This document shows, piece after piece, positions 33,053 to 40,958 of a stretch of 43,681 nucleotides of DNA (its first letter is position 1; each line of letters begins with the position of its first letter). Under the pieces are notes generated by a model that did no database searches, was not told the DNA's origin, and saw only the letters and a list, made by a program, of their open reading frames with translations. The position numbers were made by a program, and so were the translations under genes. This stretch comes from JAJAZB01 sp964244295 (GTDB taxonomy: Bacteria; Bacteroidota; Bacteroidia; Cytophagales; Spirosomataceae): positions 1 to 43,681 of the forward strand of contig CAXTIG010000051.1 in assembly GCA_964244295.1 (NCBI GenBank). Reading direction: 5' to 3'.

Positions 33053-33087
33053 AAGATTTCCTGATTTTTCAAAAATTAGGAAATCTT
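33053..33087. repeat. 17-bp hairpin after the acyl-CoA synthetase gene
   Basis: AAGATTTCCTGATTTTT and AAAAATTAGGAAATCTT pair over 17 bp with one G-T position and a one-base loop. It falls in the 63-bp gap before the YhhN-like gene and overlaps the probable -7 box AATCTTTG (33082-33089) of that gene. Confidence 0.75.
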
Positions 33088-33103
33088 TGTGAAACGATTC
33101 GCC

Positions 33104-33784
33104 ATGCCCACCGGAACAAAACGCCCCGTTTTCCTCCCCGCCTACGCCGCCCTCTGCCTCCTCGAATTTTACGCCGAAAGCCTGCTGCCCGAACACCCCA
33201 CCCTGCGGCTTTTCGCCAAACCCGCGTTGCTGACGGCGCTGTCGCTTTATTTTTTCCTCGAAACCCGTGGCTACTGTAGCCGTCAAACTCGCCTGTTTCA
33301 AACCGCGTTGGCCTTCGCCTGGCTCGGCGACGTGCTGTTGATGCGCCCCGACGGATTTCTGGCCGGGCTGGGGGCGTTTCTGGTCATGCAGGTTTTGTAC
33401 ACGCTGGTTTTCTGGAAAAAACCGAAGCACACCAACGCCGGGGCAGTAGTCGGAATCGTGGGGTACGCCGTCGTCGTTTTTCTGGATTGTCAATCGGGTT
33501 TGGGCAATTTGCTGTTGCCGGTGCTGGGGTACCTGGCGGTGGTCGTGGCGATGGCAATCGCCGCCTTCAGCCGACGCGGACACGTGTCGGCGGGCAGTTT
33601 TTGGCTCGTGGCCGGGGGGGCGGTGCTGTTCGTGCTGTCCGATAGTTTGATCGCCCTGACCCGCTTCGGCGGCGGGCCGCTGGCGCTCGGCTGGCTCGTG
33701 ATGCCCACCTACGCGGTGGCGCAGTACGGGATTGTCGAAGGGGTTTTGCGAGAGCTGAGACCGAACCAAGCCGCGATTGCGTAG
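33104..33784 (+). CDS. YhhN/TMEM86-family membrane protein (putative lysoplasmalogenase)
   Basis: A 226-residue protein with about eight hydrophobic segments. The YhhN family marks are LRLFAKPALLTALSLYFFLE near residues 31-50, FAWLGDVLLMRPDGFLAGLGAFLVMQVLYTLVFW around 70-105, and GAVLFVLSDSLIAL near 175. Animal relatives (TMEM86) hydrolyse the vinyl ether of lysoplasmalogen; the conserved Asp residues in GDVLLM and LSDSL fit. In bacteria the substrate is uncertain. The ATG at 33104 is preferred over a GTG at 33089 because the GTG overlaps the likely -7 box. Ten bp separate it from the next gene, so the two may be co-transcribed. Confidence 0.85.
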   Translation: MPTGTKRPVFLPAYAALCLLEFYAESLLPEHPTLRLFAKPALLTALSLYFFLETRGYCSRQTRLFQTALAFAWLGDVLLMRPDGFLAGLGAFLVMQVLYTLVFWKKPKHTNAGAVVGIVGYAVVVFLDCQSGLGNLLLPVLGYLAVVVAMAIAAFSRRGHVSAGSFWLVAGGAVLFVLSDSLIALTRFGGGPLALGWLVMPTYAVAQYGIVEGVLRELRPNQAAIA

Positions 33785-33793
33785 CTTGGGGCC

Positions 33794-34906
33794 ATGTTTT
33801 TGAAAAAATACCTCTTCCTTGGGTTGGCACTCCTCGCTAACTCGCCCATTTCTGCCCAATGGATTCGTCAAAATTCCGGCACCGACGCCAGCTTTCGGGC
33901 GGTGAGTGCGGTAAGTGCCAAAGTCGCCTGGGTGGGCGGCTCGAAGGGGATGTTGCTCCGCACCACCGACGGTGGGCGCATCTGGGAAATCCGCCGCATC
34001 TCCGGGGCCGAGACCCTCGATTTCCGCGACCTCCACGCTTTTAATTCTAACGCCGCTGTGGCGATGAGCGCGGGTTTGGCCGAAAAAGGTCAGGCCCGGA
34101 TTTACCGCACCCCCGACGGGGGCCTGACTTGGGTGCTGGCGTACCAGTCCACCCGAAAAGGCGTTTTTCTCGACGGACTCGACTTTTTCGACGACCTCCA
34201 CGGCCTCTGCTTCGGCGACCCGGTGGACGGAAAATTCTTCGTCCTGACCACCGACGACGGCGGCCAAACCTGGCAGGAAGTTCCCCGCGAGGCCTTTCCG
34301 CCCGTGCAACCCGGCGAGGCCGCCTTTGCTGCCAGCGGCACCTCGCTCGTCGCCCTGCGCGGCACCCGCACGGCCTGGATTGCCACGGGCGGCGCCACGC
34401 AGGCGCGGGTTTTCGTGACTCACAACGGGGGCCAAACCTGGCAGGTGGCTGAAACACCGATGCCCGGCAACACCAGTTCGGGCTTGTTTGGGTTGCGATT
34501 CTGGTCGGCCACGGCAGGCGTGGCCGTGGGCGGCGATTACAAAACCATCGGCGATTCCAGCGCCAACGTACTGCTAACCAACGACGGGGGCCGCACCTGG
34601 CAGTCCGCCGGGCCAATGCGCCCCGGTGGGTTGAAGGAAGCCGTGGCACTGAGCGGCAAAACGCTGGTGGCCGTCGGGCCGTCGGGTACGGGACTCTCGC
34701 GTGATTTTGGCAAAACCTGGCAACGCCTCGACACCACGCCGTTTCACGCAGTAAGTTTCGCCGGGGCGGCGGGCTGGGCGGTGGGCGCTGGGGGGGCGAT
34801 TGCCCGGTTTAGGGGCCAGGCTCCGGTGGTTGCGCCCCGTAAGAAAAAAGCGGTGGGGCGGAAAAAAGGGAGTGGAAAGAAGCGGCGGCGTTCAAGGCGA
34901 AGGTAA
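33794..34906 (+). CDS. Secreted YCF48/BNR-type beta-propeller with basic tail
   Basis: A 370-residue exported protein with a signal peptide (residues 1-22, ending NSPISAQ). Repeated propeller blades have the Asp-box-like text TTDGGRIWE, TPDGGLTWVL, TTDDGGQTWQEV, THNGGQTWQV, TNDGGRTWQSA and SRDFGKTWQRL, about every 45-60 residues, as in YCF48/HCF136-like and sialidase-type BNR proteins. The last 25 residues are almost all Lys, Arg, Gly and Ser (starting PRKKKAVGRKKG), unusual for a secreted propeller. The function is unknown; binding or assembly help at the envelope is likely. It follows YhhN closely and converges on the GH5-like gene. Confidence 0.85.
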   Translation: MFLKKYLFLGLALLANSPISAQWIRQNSGTDASFRAVSAVSAKVAWVGGSKGMLLRTTDGGRIWEIRRISGAETLDFRDLHAFNSNAAVAMSAGLAEKGQARIYRTPDGGLTWVLAYQSTRKGVFLDGLDFFDDLHGLCFGDPVDGKFFVLTTDDGGQTWQEVPREAFPPVQPGEAAFAASGTSLVALRGTRTAWIATGGATQARVFVTHNGGQTWQVAETPMPGNTSSGLFGLRFWSATAGVAVGGDYKTIGDSSANVLLTNDGGRTWQSAGPMRPGGLKEAVALSGKTLVAVGPSGTGLSRDFGKTWQRLDTTPFHAVSFAGAAGWAVGAGGAIARFRGQAPVVAPRKKKAVGRKKGSGKKRRRSRRR

Positions 34907-34947
34907 AAACAAACCTTTAATATTTTTGAAGCTATTCTGAAAATGGA

Positions 34948-35074
34948 ACTGTCATCCTGAGCGAAGCGAAGGACCTCGTTGGCCCTCCGGGTAGTTTATC
35001 GGTAGCTAAATGGTAGCTTACAACCGACTGCCCGGTAGGCCAACGAGGTCCTTCGCTTCGCTCAGGATGACAGT
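34948..35074. repeat. Palindrome with perfect 36-bp arms (GTCATCCTGAGCGAAGC family)
   Basis: Arms 34948-34983 and 35039-35074 are exact inverted repeats; the spacer has a second inverted pair (CCGGGTAGT/ACTGCCCGG). It is the clearest family reference copy and sits between two convergent genes, 22 bp from the GH5-like stop. Confidence 0.92.
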
Positions 35075-35096
35075 CCTATTTGTAGGATGGATGAAA

Positions 35097-36272
35097 TCAC
35101 GCCCCCGCCTTCGCCGTCTTGCGCCGGGCGGGTAGTTTGGCTTTACCCGGTTTCCGCGTCAGCGACTTGATGAAGGCCGTTTCCTCGTCGCGGTACGAGG
35201 CGCCCGTAGGCCGGAAAATGTCGTGAAACCACACCGGCGGCTCGGCGTCGTAGGGTTTTTGCCAGGAATCCCAGGGGTAAATCGTCTGCGATTTGCCCGA
35301 CACGAAACCCCAGTTCATCATCCCGATAGTTTCTTTTTTGGCAATTGGCAGGATGTTCTGAAACGTGCTGCCCGTCACGCGGGCCATGTATTCAGTGCAA
35401 ATCAGCGGACGACCGAGGGTTTTTAAAAAGCCTACGCGCTTCGCAAATTCTTCCGGGCCGTCGTAGTTGTGGAACGTGATGACGTCGGAGTGGGTGAACA
35501 GGAAGCGGTTCATGTCGGTCATGTTGCTCAGGTCGCTCCAGTCGCCGTACCAGGGGGCGGCCGTCACGGGTTGGGTGGGCAGGGCCTCGCGGGTCCAGCC
35601 GAAGGCGGCTTTCACCAACGCCACGCCGAGTTCCTGCTTGTTGGTGGGTTCGAGCTTGAGGTTGTTTTTGCCGTAGGAGTTGGCGTTGTCGTTGTCGGGT
35701 TCGTTCACCACGTCCCAGGCCAGAATGCGGGCATCGCGGCGGAAGTTGCGCACCACGTCGAGCACGTAGGGTTTCAGCGTCGTCTCCCACTTCGTCGTGT
35801 CCTGCAACAATTCCCGACCGGGGCTTTGCACCCAGCCCGAATTGTGGACGCCCGGCACGGGGTCTTTCTGCTTGCCCGTGTGCGGGGCGGGGTCCCAGCA
35901 GGAATCGAACAGCACCAGCATGGGCCGGATTTTGTGCTTGGCGCACAGCCCCAGAAACTGGTCGAGGCGCTGCTTGAAGCCCTTCGGGTCGGATCGGTAG
36001 GCCAAATCGTGCAGAAACACCCGCATGGTGTTCATACCGAGGGCTTCGGCGTAGCCCAGTTCCTGGTCGATGAGAAAGGGCGACCAGGTTTCGGCCTGCC
36101 ACATTTCCAACTCGTTGATGGCGTTGGAAGGCAGGAAATTAGCGCCCACCAGCCAGGGCTGACGGGCGTACCAGGCATTAGCCTTTGCCGTGGGCCATTG
36201 CTGGGCAAAAACGGAAGAGGTAATCATCAGGAAGGTGGATATGGTTAGCGTCAGTCGCTGGCGAAATTTCAT
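35097..36272 (-). CDS. Secreted GH5-like glycoside hydrolase
   Basis: A 391-residue (beta/alpha)8 glycosidase with a signal peptide (residues 1-23, ending TSSVFAQ). NTMRVFLHDLAYRSD, WDVVNEPDNDNANSY (acid/base Glu in NEP near residue 181) and RPLICTEYMAR (nucleophile Glu near residue 294) mark a clan GH-A fold, closest to GH5/cellulase-like or 1,4-beta-xylanase-annotated proteins. It probably cuts a beta-linked plant or microbial polysaccharide. The start at 36272 opens the signal peptide; the frame is open 29 codons upstream over AT-rich DNA. A basic C-terminal tail (RKPGKAKLPARRKTAKAGA) parallels that of its convergent neighbour. Confidence 0.85.
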   Translation of the reverse strand: MKFRQRLTLTISTFLMITSSVFAQQWPTAKANAWYARQPWLVGANFLPSNAINELEMWQAETWSPFLIDQELGYAEALGMNTMRVFLHDLAYRSDPKGFKQRLDQFLGLCAKHKIRPMLVLFDSCWDPAPHTGKQKDPVPGVHNSGWVQSPGRELLQDTTKWETTLKPYVLDVVRNFRRDARILAWDVVNEPDNDNANSYGKNNLKLEPTNKQELGVALVKAAFGWTREALPTQPVTAAPWYGDWSDLSNMTDMNRFLFTHSDVITFHNYDGPEEFAKRVGFLKTLGRPLICTEYMARVTGSTFQNILPIAKKETIGMMNWGFVSGKSQTIYPWDSWQKPYDAEPPVWFHDIFRPTGASYRDEETAFIKSLTRKPGKAKLPARRKTAKAGA

Positions 36273-36417
36273 GGTTTTCACTGGTTTTAAAACGTCAGAT
36301 TGATAAATAAGAAGATTTTTTTTAACTTTTTTAACAGGTTTGAAGGCAAAGTCTACCAAAGACCGGGTTTTTTTACCAAAAAGACCCTGCCTTGTGAATT
36401 ATCCCTTCATCTTTTCT

Positions 36418-37095
36418 CTACGAACCGACAATCTGCCCGTCGGACATCGTGATGGTGCGGTCGGAGTTAGCGGCAAATTCGGGGTCGTGCGTCACACAGA
36501 TGATGGTCTGCTGCCGGGTGTGGGCCAGTTCCCGGAAAATCTCGAAGACGTTTTGGGTGTTGGCTGAGTCGAGGTTGCCCGTTGGTTCGTCGCCCATGAT
36601 CACGGTCGGGTCGTTGATGAGCGCCCGGGCAATCGCCACCCGCTGCTGCTGCCCGCCGGAGAGTTTGCTGGCGGGTTTGCGGGCTTGTTCGGCTACGCCG
36701 AGGAGGGCAAGTTTTTCCAGCGCCCGGTGTTCGATTTCTTCCCGCGAAAACTTTCCGAGTTTCAACGCCGGCAGCATCACGTTTTCCAGCACCGAAAATT
36801 CAGGCAGCAAAAAGTGAAACTGAAACACGAAGCCGATGTGCGCGTTGCGGAACCGGGCCAGGGCCGTCTGGTCGAGGCCGGTGAGGCGGCGGCCGTTGAT
36901 TTCCAGCGAACCTTCGTAGTCGGTGTCCATCGTCGAGAGGATGTACAGCAGCGTTGATTTCCCGCAGCCCGACTTGCCGACGAGGGTGAGAAATTCACCC
37001 CGGTTCACCTCGAAACTCAGGTCGTGGAGCACCTGAAATTTTTCGGGTTCGTAGAAAAATTTGTTGAGGTGGGTGGCTTTGAGGACGGGTTTCAT
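36418..37095 (-). CDS. ABC transporter ATP-binding protein (LolD/MacB type)
   Basis: A 225-residue ATPase: Walker A GKSGCGKST at about residues 38-46, Q-loop region FVFQFHFLLPEFSVLENVMLP, signature LSGGQQQRVAIARALI near 140-155, Walker B VIMGDEPTGNLD with catalytic Glu, and H-loop ICVTHDPEF. The GNLDSANTQ D-loop is typical of the MacB/LolD/FtsE group. It should drive the adjacent permease to move a lipoprotein, lipid or drug-like substrate through the inner membrane. The start at 37095 gives the usual N-terminus; a palindrome lies between it and the permease stop. Confidence 0.93.
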   Translation of the reverse strand: MKPVLKATHLNKFFYEPEKFQVLHDLSFEVNRGEFLTLVGKSGCGKSTLLYILSTMDTDYEGSLEINGRRLTGLDQTALARFRNAHIGFVFQFHFLLPEFSVLENVMLPALKLGKFSREEIEHRALEKLALLGVAEQARKPASKLSGGQQQRVAIARALINDPTVIMGDEPTGNLDSANTQNVFEIFRELAHTRQQTIICVTHDPEFAANSDRTITMSDGQIVGS

Positions 37096-37107
37096 GATTG
37101 AAAATTT

Positions 37108-37240
37108 CCTGTCATCCTGGAAGGACCTTGTTGGACTTCCGTTTAATCGGCGGTCAGCCACCGCTGGGTCACCGTCCAGGCATCCGGTCGTCCAACAAGC
37201 ATTCCATGCCGGGGTCTTTCGCTGCGCTCAGGATGACAGG
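37108..37240. repeat. Degenerate GTCATCCTG palindrome between permease and ATPase
   Basis: The ends CCTGTCATCCTG and CAGGATGACAGG are perfect complements; further in, TTGTTGGAC and GTCCAACAA match as well, but the right arm has about 20 bases (including the family text TTTCGCTGCGCT) missing from the left, so one arm has lost a block. Confidence 0.8.
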
Positions 37241-37252
37241 GCGGTTGAGTTT

Positions 37253-38506
37253 TTATCCCCGCAAAATCACCACCGGGTCCACCCGTGCGGCGCGACGGGC
37301 GGGGAAATAGCCCGCCAACAGCGTGGTCAGCACGCCGAAGCCTACGCCGACGACGTAAAACACCGGGTTAAAGTTGACGGGAAAATGGTCGAGGCTGAAA
37401 AAATCACCGCCGTCGAAGGGCACGCGTGAAATCATCCAGGAAAACAAAAAGCCCAACGCCACGCCCACCAGCGCGCCCAGCAACCCGATGATCACGGCCT
37501 GGGTCAGGAAAATCTGGATGATGTCGCGGCCCGAAAAGCCGGTGGCTTTCAGGATGGCGATGTCGCGGAGTTTGTCGTTGACGGTCATCGACATGATGTT
37601 GTAAATGCCAAAACCCGCCACCACGAGCAGCGTCACCGTGACGATGTAGGCCATGCCATCGCGGATTTTGTTCGACGTCACGAGCGTCGCATTGGCCGTT
37701 TGCCAGTCCTCGGCCCGCACGCCGTAGCGGGCGGCCAACCCGTCGGCGAAGGGTTTAGAGTTGTAAATGTCCTTGATTTTCAGACTGATGTCAGTCACGT
37801 AGGTCTTGTCCACTTGCAACAGTTTCTGCACGGTGGCGATGCTGGCGTAGCTGCGCACGTTGTCCACCGCACCGATGCCGGATTTAAAAATCCCGGCTAC
37901 TTTCAGCGTAAACACCACCCCGCGCGGGGTCACGAGCGTGACGTTGTCGCCCTCGCGAACGGCCATTTTCCGGGCCAGGCCCGCGCCCATCAGCAGGCTG
38001 TTGGGGTTGACGAGCAGGTTTTCGATCCGCCCGCTGCGCATTTGGCTGCGGAGGTCGAAGAGGCGGTCTTCGTCGAACACGTTCACGCCCAGCAGCGTAC
38101 CGTTGAACTGCACCGCGCCGTAGTTGAAAAACGCGGGCGTACTCACCTGCGCCGATACGCCGGTCACGTCGGGCCGTTGGCGAAGTTCGTCCAGAATCAG
38201 CGAGGCGTTGCGGAGGAAAAGCCGTTCGGGTTTGGGTTTTTGGTGGTACACCTTCGCGAGCGTATCCGAGCCGCGCAGCGCCGTTTCCAGAATCGAGGCG
38301 CGGTTGAGGTCGGGTTCGCGGTAGAGCCGCACGTGGGCCGTGGCCTGGAAAGAGAGGTTGTCCACAAGTTTGTTCACCCCCGTGAGCACCGAGGCCATCA
38401 GCACGTACATCGCAATCCCAAACGTAACGCCCAGCACGGCGATGACCGTCTGCTTTTTCTTCGCCAGCAGGTGCGTTTTGGCGATTTGGAAATTAGTTGA
38501 AAGCAT
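37253..38506 (-). CDS. ABC transporter permease (MacB/LolC-E type)
   Basis: A 417-residue permease with the four-helix FtsX/MacB layout: first helix near residues 20-42 (TVIAVLGVTFGIAMYVLMASV), a periplasmic domain of about 230 residues (VSTPAFFNYGAVQFNGTLLGVN; GMGARK-like GAGLARKMAVREGDNV), then three helices from about residue 285 (VTLLVVAGFGIYNIMSMTVND; IIQIFLTQAVIIGLLGALVGVALGFLFSW; VLTTLLAGYFPARRAARVDPVVILRG). The ending ARRAARVDPVVILRG is a family signature. It works with the following ATPase and the upstream adaptor as a tripartite exporter. Confidence 0.93.
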   Translation of the reverse strand: MLSTNFQIAKTHLLAKKKQTVIAVLGVTFGIAMYVLMASVLTGVNKLVDNLSFQATAHVRLYREPDLNRASILETALRGSDTLAKVYHQKPKPERLFLRNASLILDELRQRPDVTGVSAQVSTPAFFNYGAVQFNGTLLGVNVFDEDRLFDLRSQMRSGRIENLLVNPNSLLMGAGLARKMAVREGDNVTLVTPRGVVFTLKVAGIFKSGIGAVDNVRSYASIATVQKLLQVDKTYVTDISLKIKDIYNSKPFADGLAARYGVRAEDWQTANATLVTSNKIRDGMAYIVTVTLLVVAGFGIYNIMSMTVNDKLRDIAILKATGFSGRDIIQIFLTQAVIIGLLGALVGVALGFLFSWMISRVPFDGGDFFSLDHFPVNFNPVFYVVGVGFGVLTTLLAGYFPARRAARVDPVVILRG

Positions 38507-38529
38507 GGGAATTTAAATTTGTTTTCAGG

Positions 38530-38625
38530 CTGTCACCCTGAGCTTGTCGAAGGGCCTTTCGCGGTTGACTTCCAAGCAGCTTGCTGGCAACCGCGAAAGG
38601 CCCTTCGACAAGCTCAGGGTGACAG
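38530..38625. repeat. Palindrome with perfect 38-bp arms (GTCACCCTGAGC family)
   Basis: Exact arms 38530-38567 and 38588-38625 around a 20-base spacer. It starts 24 bp upstream of the permease ATG and ends 6 bp from the stop codon of the serine hydrolase, so it sits inside the exporter operon. Confidence 0.92.
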
Positions 38626-38631
38626 AATCAC

Positions 38632-39723
38632 TCACCGCGTCGCGTTCAGCGTTTCACTCCACAAAACCCGTGGCGGCCCACCAAACAGCGTACGAGCCAG
38701 GGTTTCGACCCCCGAAAACTCCCCGTGCGCCTCGGCGAGGTTTGAAAAATACACGACCGCGAGATTGCGTTCCGGCACCAGCCACACGCCGTTGCTAAAC
38801 CCGCAGGTGCTACCGGTGTGGCTGAGTTCGAGCGGGATATTTTCGGAGAAAAACCAGCCCAATCCATAGCGGAATTCCGTGCCGTTTTTTACCGGAAAAG
38901 CGATTTTGCCCAACCACTTCGGCAAATTCAGTAGTCGGTTGCGGCGCAGGGCCTCGGCCCAGGCGAGGTAATCGTCGAGGCAGGTGTACACGCAGCCGTC
39001 GCCCCGCGTGGCGCTGGTCAGGCTTTGGTCGGAAGGCTGGATGCGGCCCTGTGCGTCGCGGGCGTAACCTAGGGCGCGGTCGGGGCGGGTTTTCGTCGTC
39101 TCGTACAGCGACGTGCGGTCCATGCCGAGGGGACGGAAAATATTTTCGGCCAAAAATTGCCCAAACGGTTCGCCCGAGGCTTTTTCCACCACCAAACTCA
39201 GCAGGCAAAAGCCCGTGTTGCTGTACCGAAACTGATTTCCCGGCTCGAAGTACGTCGTCGGGTGGGCTTGCACGAGGGCCAGTACGTCGGCATCGAGTAC
39301 CTGACGCTGGAAATGGGCGCTGTCCACTTTTTCCTCGTAATCGAGCAACCCGGCGGTGTGCGTGAGTAGGTGCCGGAGCCGGATGCGGTTCCCCACGGCC
39401 GGGTTGAACTGGGGAAAAAACCGGCTCAGCGAATCATTCAAATTCAGCTTGCCGCGCTCGGCCAGCAGCAACACGGCCATCGCTGTGAATTGCTTCGAGA
39501 CGGAAGCCATCCGAAAAGTGGTCGTCGGGGTGATCGGTGCGCGGGTGTCGAGCCGGGCCAGACCGTAGCCTTTTCGCAGCGCCACCTTCCCGTTTTGTAC
39601 CACCAGCACCGCCGCGCCCGGCGCATCGGCGCGGAAACGGGCTTGCAGGGCGGCGTCCAGGGTTTCAACGGGCGTTTGGCTCATGGCGGGTAGGGCGAAG
39701 AGAAGAAAAAACGGGAGGCGCAT
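38632..39723 (-). CDS. Secreted class C beta-lactamase-like serine hydrolase
   Basis: A 363-residue S12-family protein with a signal peptide (residues 1-15, LPFFLLFALPAMSQ). Catalytic motifs are SVSK (nucleophile Ser and Lys, about residue 74-77), YSN (FRYSNTGF near 160) and HTG (LSHTGSTCG near 315) in the place of KTG. This set is shared by AmpC-like beta-lactamases, D-amino-acid peptidases and esterases; an antibiotic-degrading role is not shown. Its ATG overlaps the adaptor's stop as TGATG, so it is translationally coupled inside the ABC exporter operon. It may process the exported compound or the cell wall. Confidence 0.88.
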   Translation of the reverse strand: MRLPFFLLFALPAMSQTPVETLDAALQARFRADAPGAAVLVVQNGKVALRKGYGLARLDTRAPITPTTTFRMASVSKQFTAMAVLLLAERGKLNLNDSLSRFFPQFNPAVGNRIRLRHLLTHTAGLLDYEEKVDSAHFQRQVLDADVLALVQAHPTTYFEPGNQFRYSNTGFCLLSLVVEKASGEPFGQFLAENIFRPLGMDRTSLYETTKTRPDRALGYARDAQGRIQPSDQSLTSATRGDGCVYTCLDDYLAWAEALRRNRLLNLPKWLGKIAFPVKNGTEFRYGLGWFFSENIPLELSHTGSTCGFSNGVWLVPERNLAVVYFSNLAEAHGEFSGVETLARTLFGGPPRVLWSETLNATR

Positions 39724-40811
39724 CAGGGTTGAATCAGTTTGGAATCGGGCCGCAACCCGGCGAGGACTTCCACGTAATCCGTGGTTTCGATGCCTTTTTT
39801 GATAAAAACTGGGGTTGGTTTTCCTTCCGCATTTTGCACGAGTACGGAGTCGCCCCGCAGAAGCGCCTTTGGAATCGTCAGCGTGTTGGCTTTGCGGGAA
39901 ATGACGATGTTGGCTTCGGCGAAGGCGTTCGCCACTAGCTTTGGCGGCGTTTCCACGAACTCCGCATCCGCCCGCACCGACTGGTTTTCGGGGTTGAGCG
40001 TGGGGTAGAGTTTGGTGATGCGAGCCTTGAAAACCCGTTCGCCGAATAATTCCAGTTTCACCAGCACCTCCTGCCCGGCGCTGACGCGGGCCACGTCCTG
40101 CTCGTCGATCCAGAGTTGCAGGTAAAACGCCCCGCGTCCGCCGAGCGAAGCCAGCGGTTCGCCGCGTCGGATGGCTTCGCCCTGTTTCCGAAACACCTCG
40201 AACACGGTGCCGTCTACGTCGCTGCGCACCACCGTGTTGCCGGCGTCGGCGGCGTTTACGCGGGCCGTTGTGCGGGCGTTGATCAGGTCGAGACGGAGTT
40301 GGTTGCGGGTGCGGCGCAGGCGCTCGCGGGCGGCGGCGAGGTCGTTGCGCGAGGTTTGGTAGGCCAGCGCGGCGCGGTCGAGGTTGATGCGGGCGGTGGC
40401 GTTTTGCCGCCATAAATTCTGATACCGGGCGTAGTTGGCCGAGTCGTCGGCCACGCGGGCGCGCAGACTGGCGAGGCCGGTTTCGAGTTCGGTCAGCACC
40501 GGCGAATCGCCGCGTAGGTTGGCCTGGGCTTGTTGCAGGGCCACGTCGGCCCCCGAAAGTCGGGCCTGCTGGCTGCTGTTTTCAAGGCGAAACAGCGGTT
40601 GGTTGCGGGTTACGGTCGCGCCTTCGGTCACGAGTTGGGCCAGAATCACGCCGTCGGCCTGGGCGTAAATCCGGTGGTCGTCGGCGGGCAGGACTTTGCC
40701 GGAGGCGTACACGGCCTCCACCAGGGGGCGGAGTTGGGGCGTGGTGGTCGGCACTTCCTGGCACCCAACGAGCAAGGCGCTCAGTACCAACCAGCGAAGG
40801 GAATTTTTCAT
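39723..40811 (-). CDS. Periplasmic adaptor lipoprotein (HlyD/MacA type)
   Basis: A 362-residue membrane fusion protein with a lipoprotein signal (LRWLVLSALLVGCQE, Cys near residue 17). The lipoyl-like half-motifs VYASGKVLPADDHRIYAQADGVIL (split over residues 33-58) and GTVFEVFRKQGEAIRRGEPL frame a coiled coil of about 100 residues (ARLSGADVALQQAQANL through RLRRTRNQLRLDLI), followed by a beta-barrel (EVLVKLELFGERVFKARITKLY). With the downstream MacB-like permease and ATPase it forms a typical MacAB-like exporter; an outer membrane channel is not encoded here. It is first in the operon. Confidence 0.9.
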   Translation of the reverse strand: MKNSLRWLVLSALLVGCQEVPTTTPQLRPLVEAVYASGKVLPADDHRIYAQADGVILAQLVTEGATVTRNQPLFRLENSSQQARLSGADVALQQAQANLRGDSPVLTELETGLASLRARVADDSANYARYQNLWRQNATARINLDRAALAYQTSRNDLAAARERLRRTRNQLRLDLINARTTARVNAADAGNTVVRSDVDGTVFEVFRKQGEAIRRGEPLASLGGRGAFYLQLWIDEQDVARVSAGQEVLVKLELFGERVFKARITKLYPTLNPENQSVRADAEFVETPPKLVANAFAEANIVISRKANTLTIPKALLRGDSVLVQNAEGKPTPVFIKKGIETTDYVEVLAGLRPDSKLIQP

Positions 40812-40861
40812 GGCCGTTTTTTGGAGACGGCCAAAGGTAGCGAGGAAAAAGGTGTCGAAAC

Positions 40862-40950
40862 GGGGGTCACGCTGAGCGGAGTCGAAGCGCGGTGCGGTGA
40901 GCCAACGCTGACCAGCCGCACGCGCTTCGACTCCGCTCAGCGTGACCCCC
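40862..40950. repeat. Palindrome with perfect 29-bp arms (GTCACGCTGAGCGG family)
   Basis: Exact arms 40862-40890 and 40922-40950; the spacer carries GGTGCGG/CCGCAC-like pairing. A T run follows on the plus strand. It lies 8 bp from the GH130-like stop codon and 51 bp upstream of the adaptor start, so it could serve as the transcript end of the former. Confidence 0.9.
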
Positions 40951-40958
40951 TTTTTCTT

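Noticed and set aside
32987..34435. A 482-codon open frame on the minus strand
   Set aside because: It is a shadow of the YhhN and YCF48-like genes, caused by high G+C; its product has no recognisable domain.
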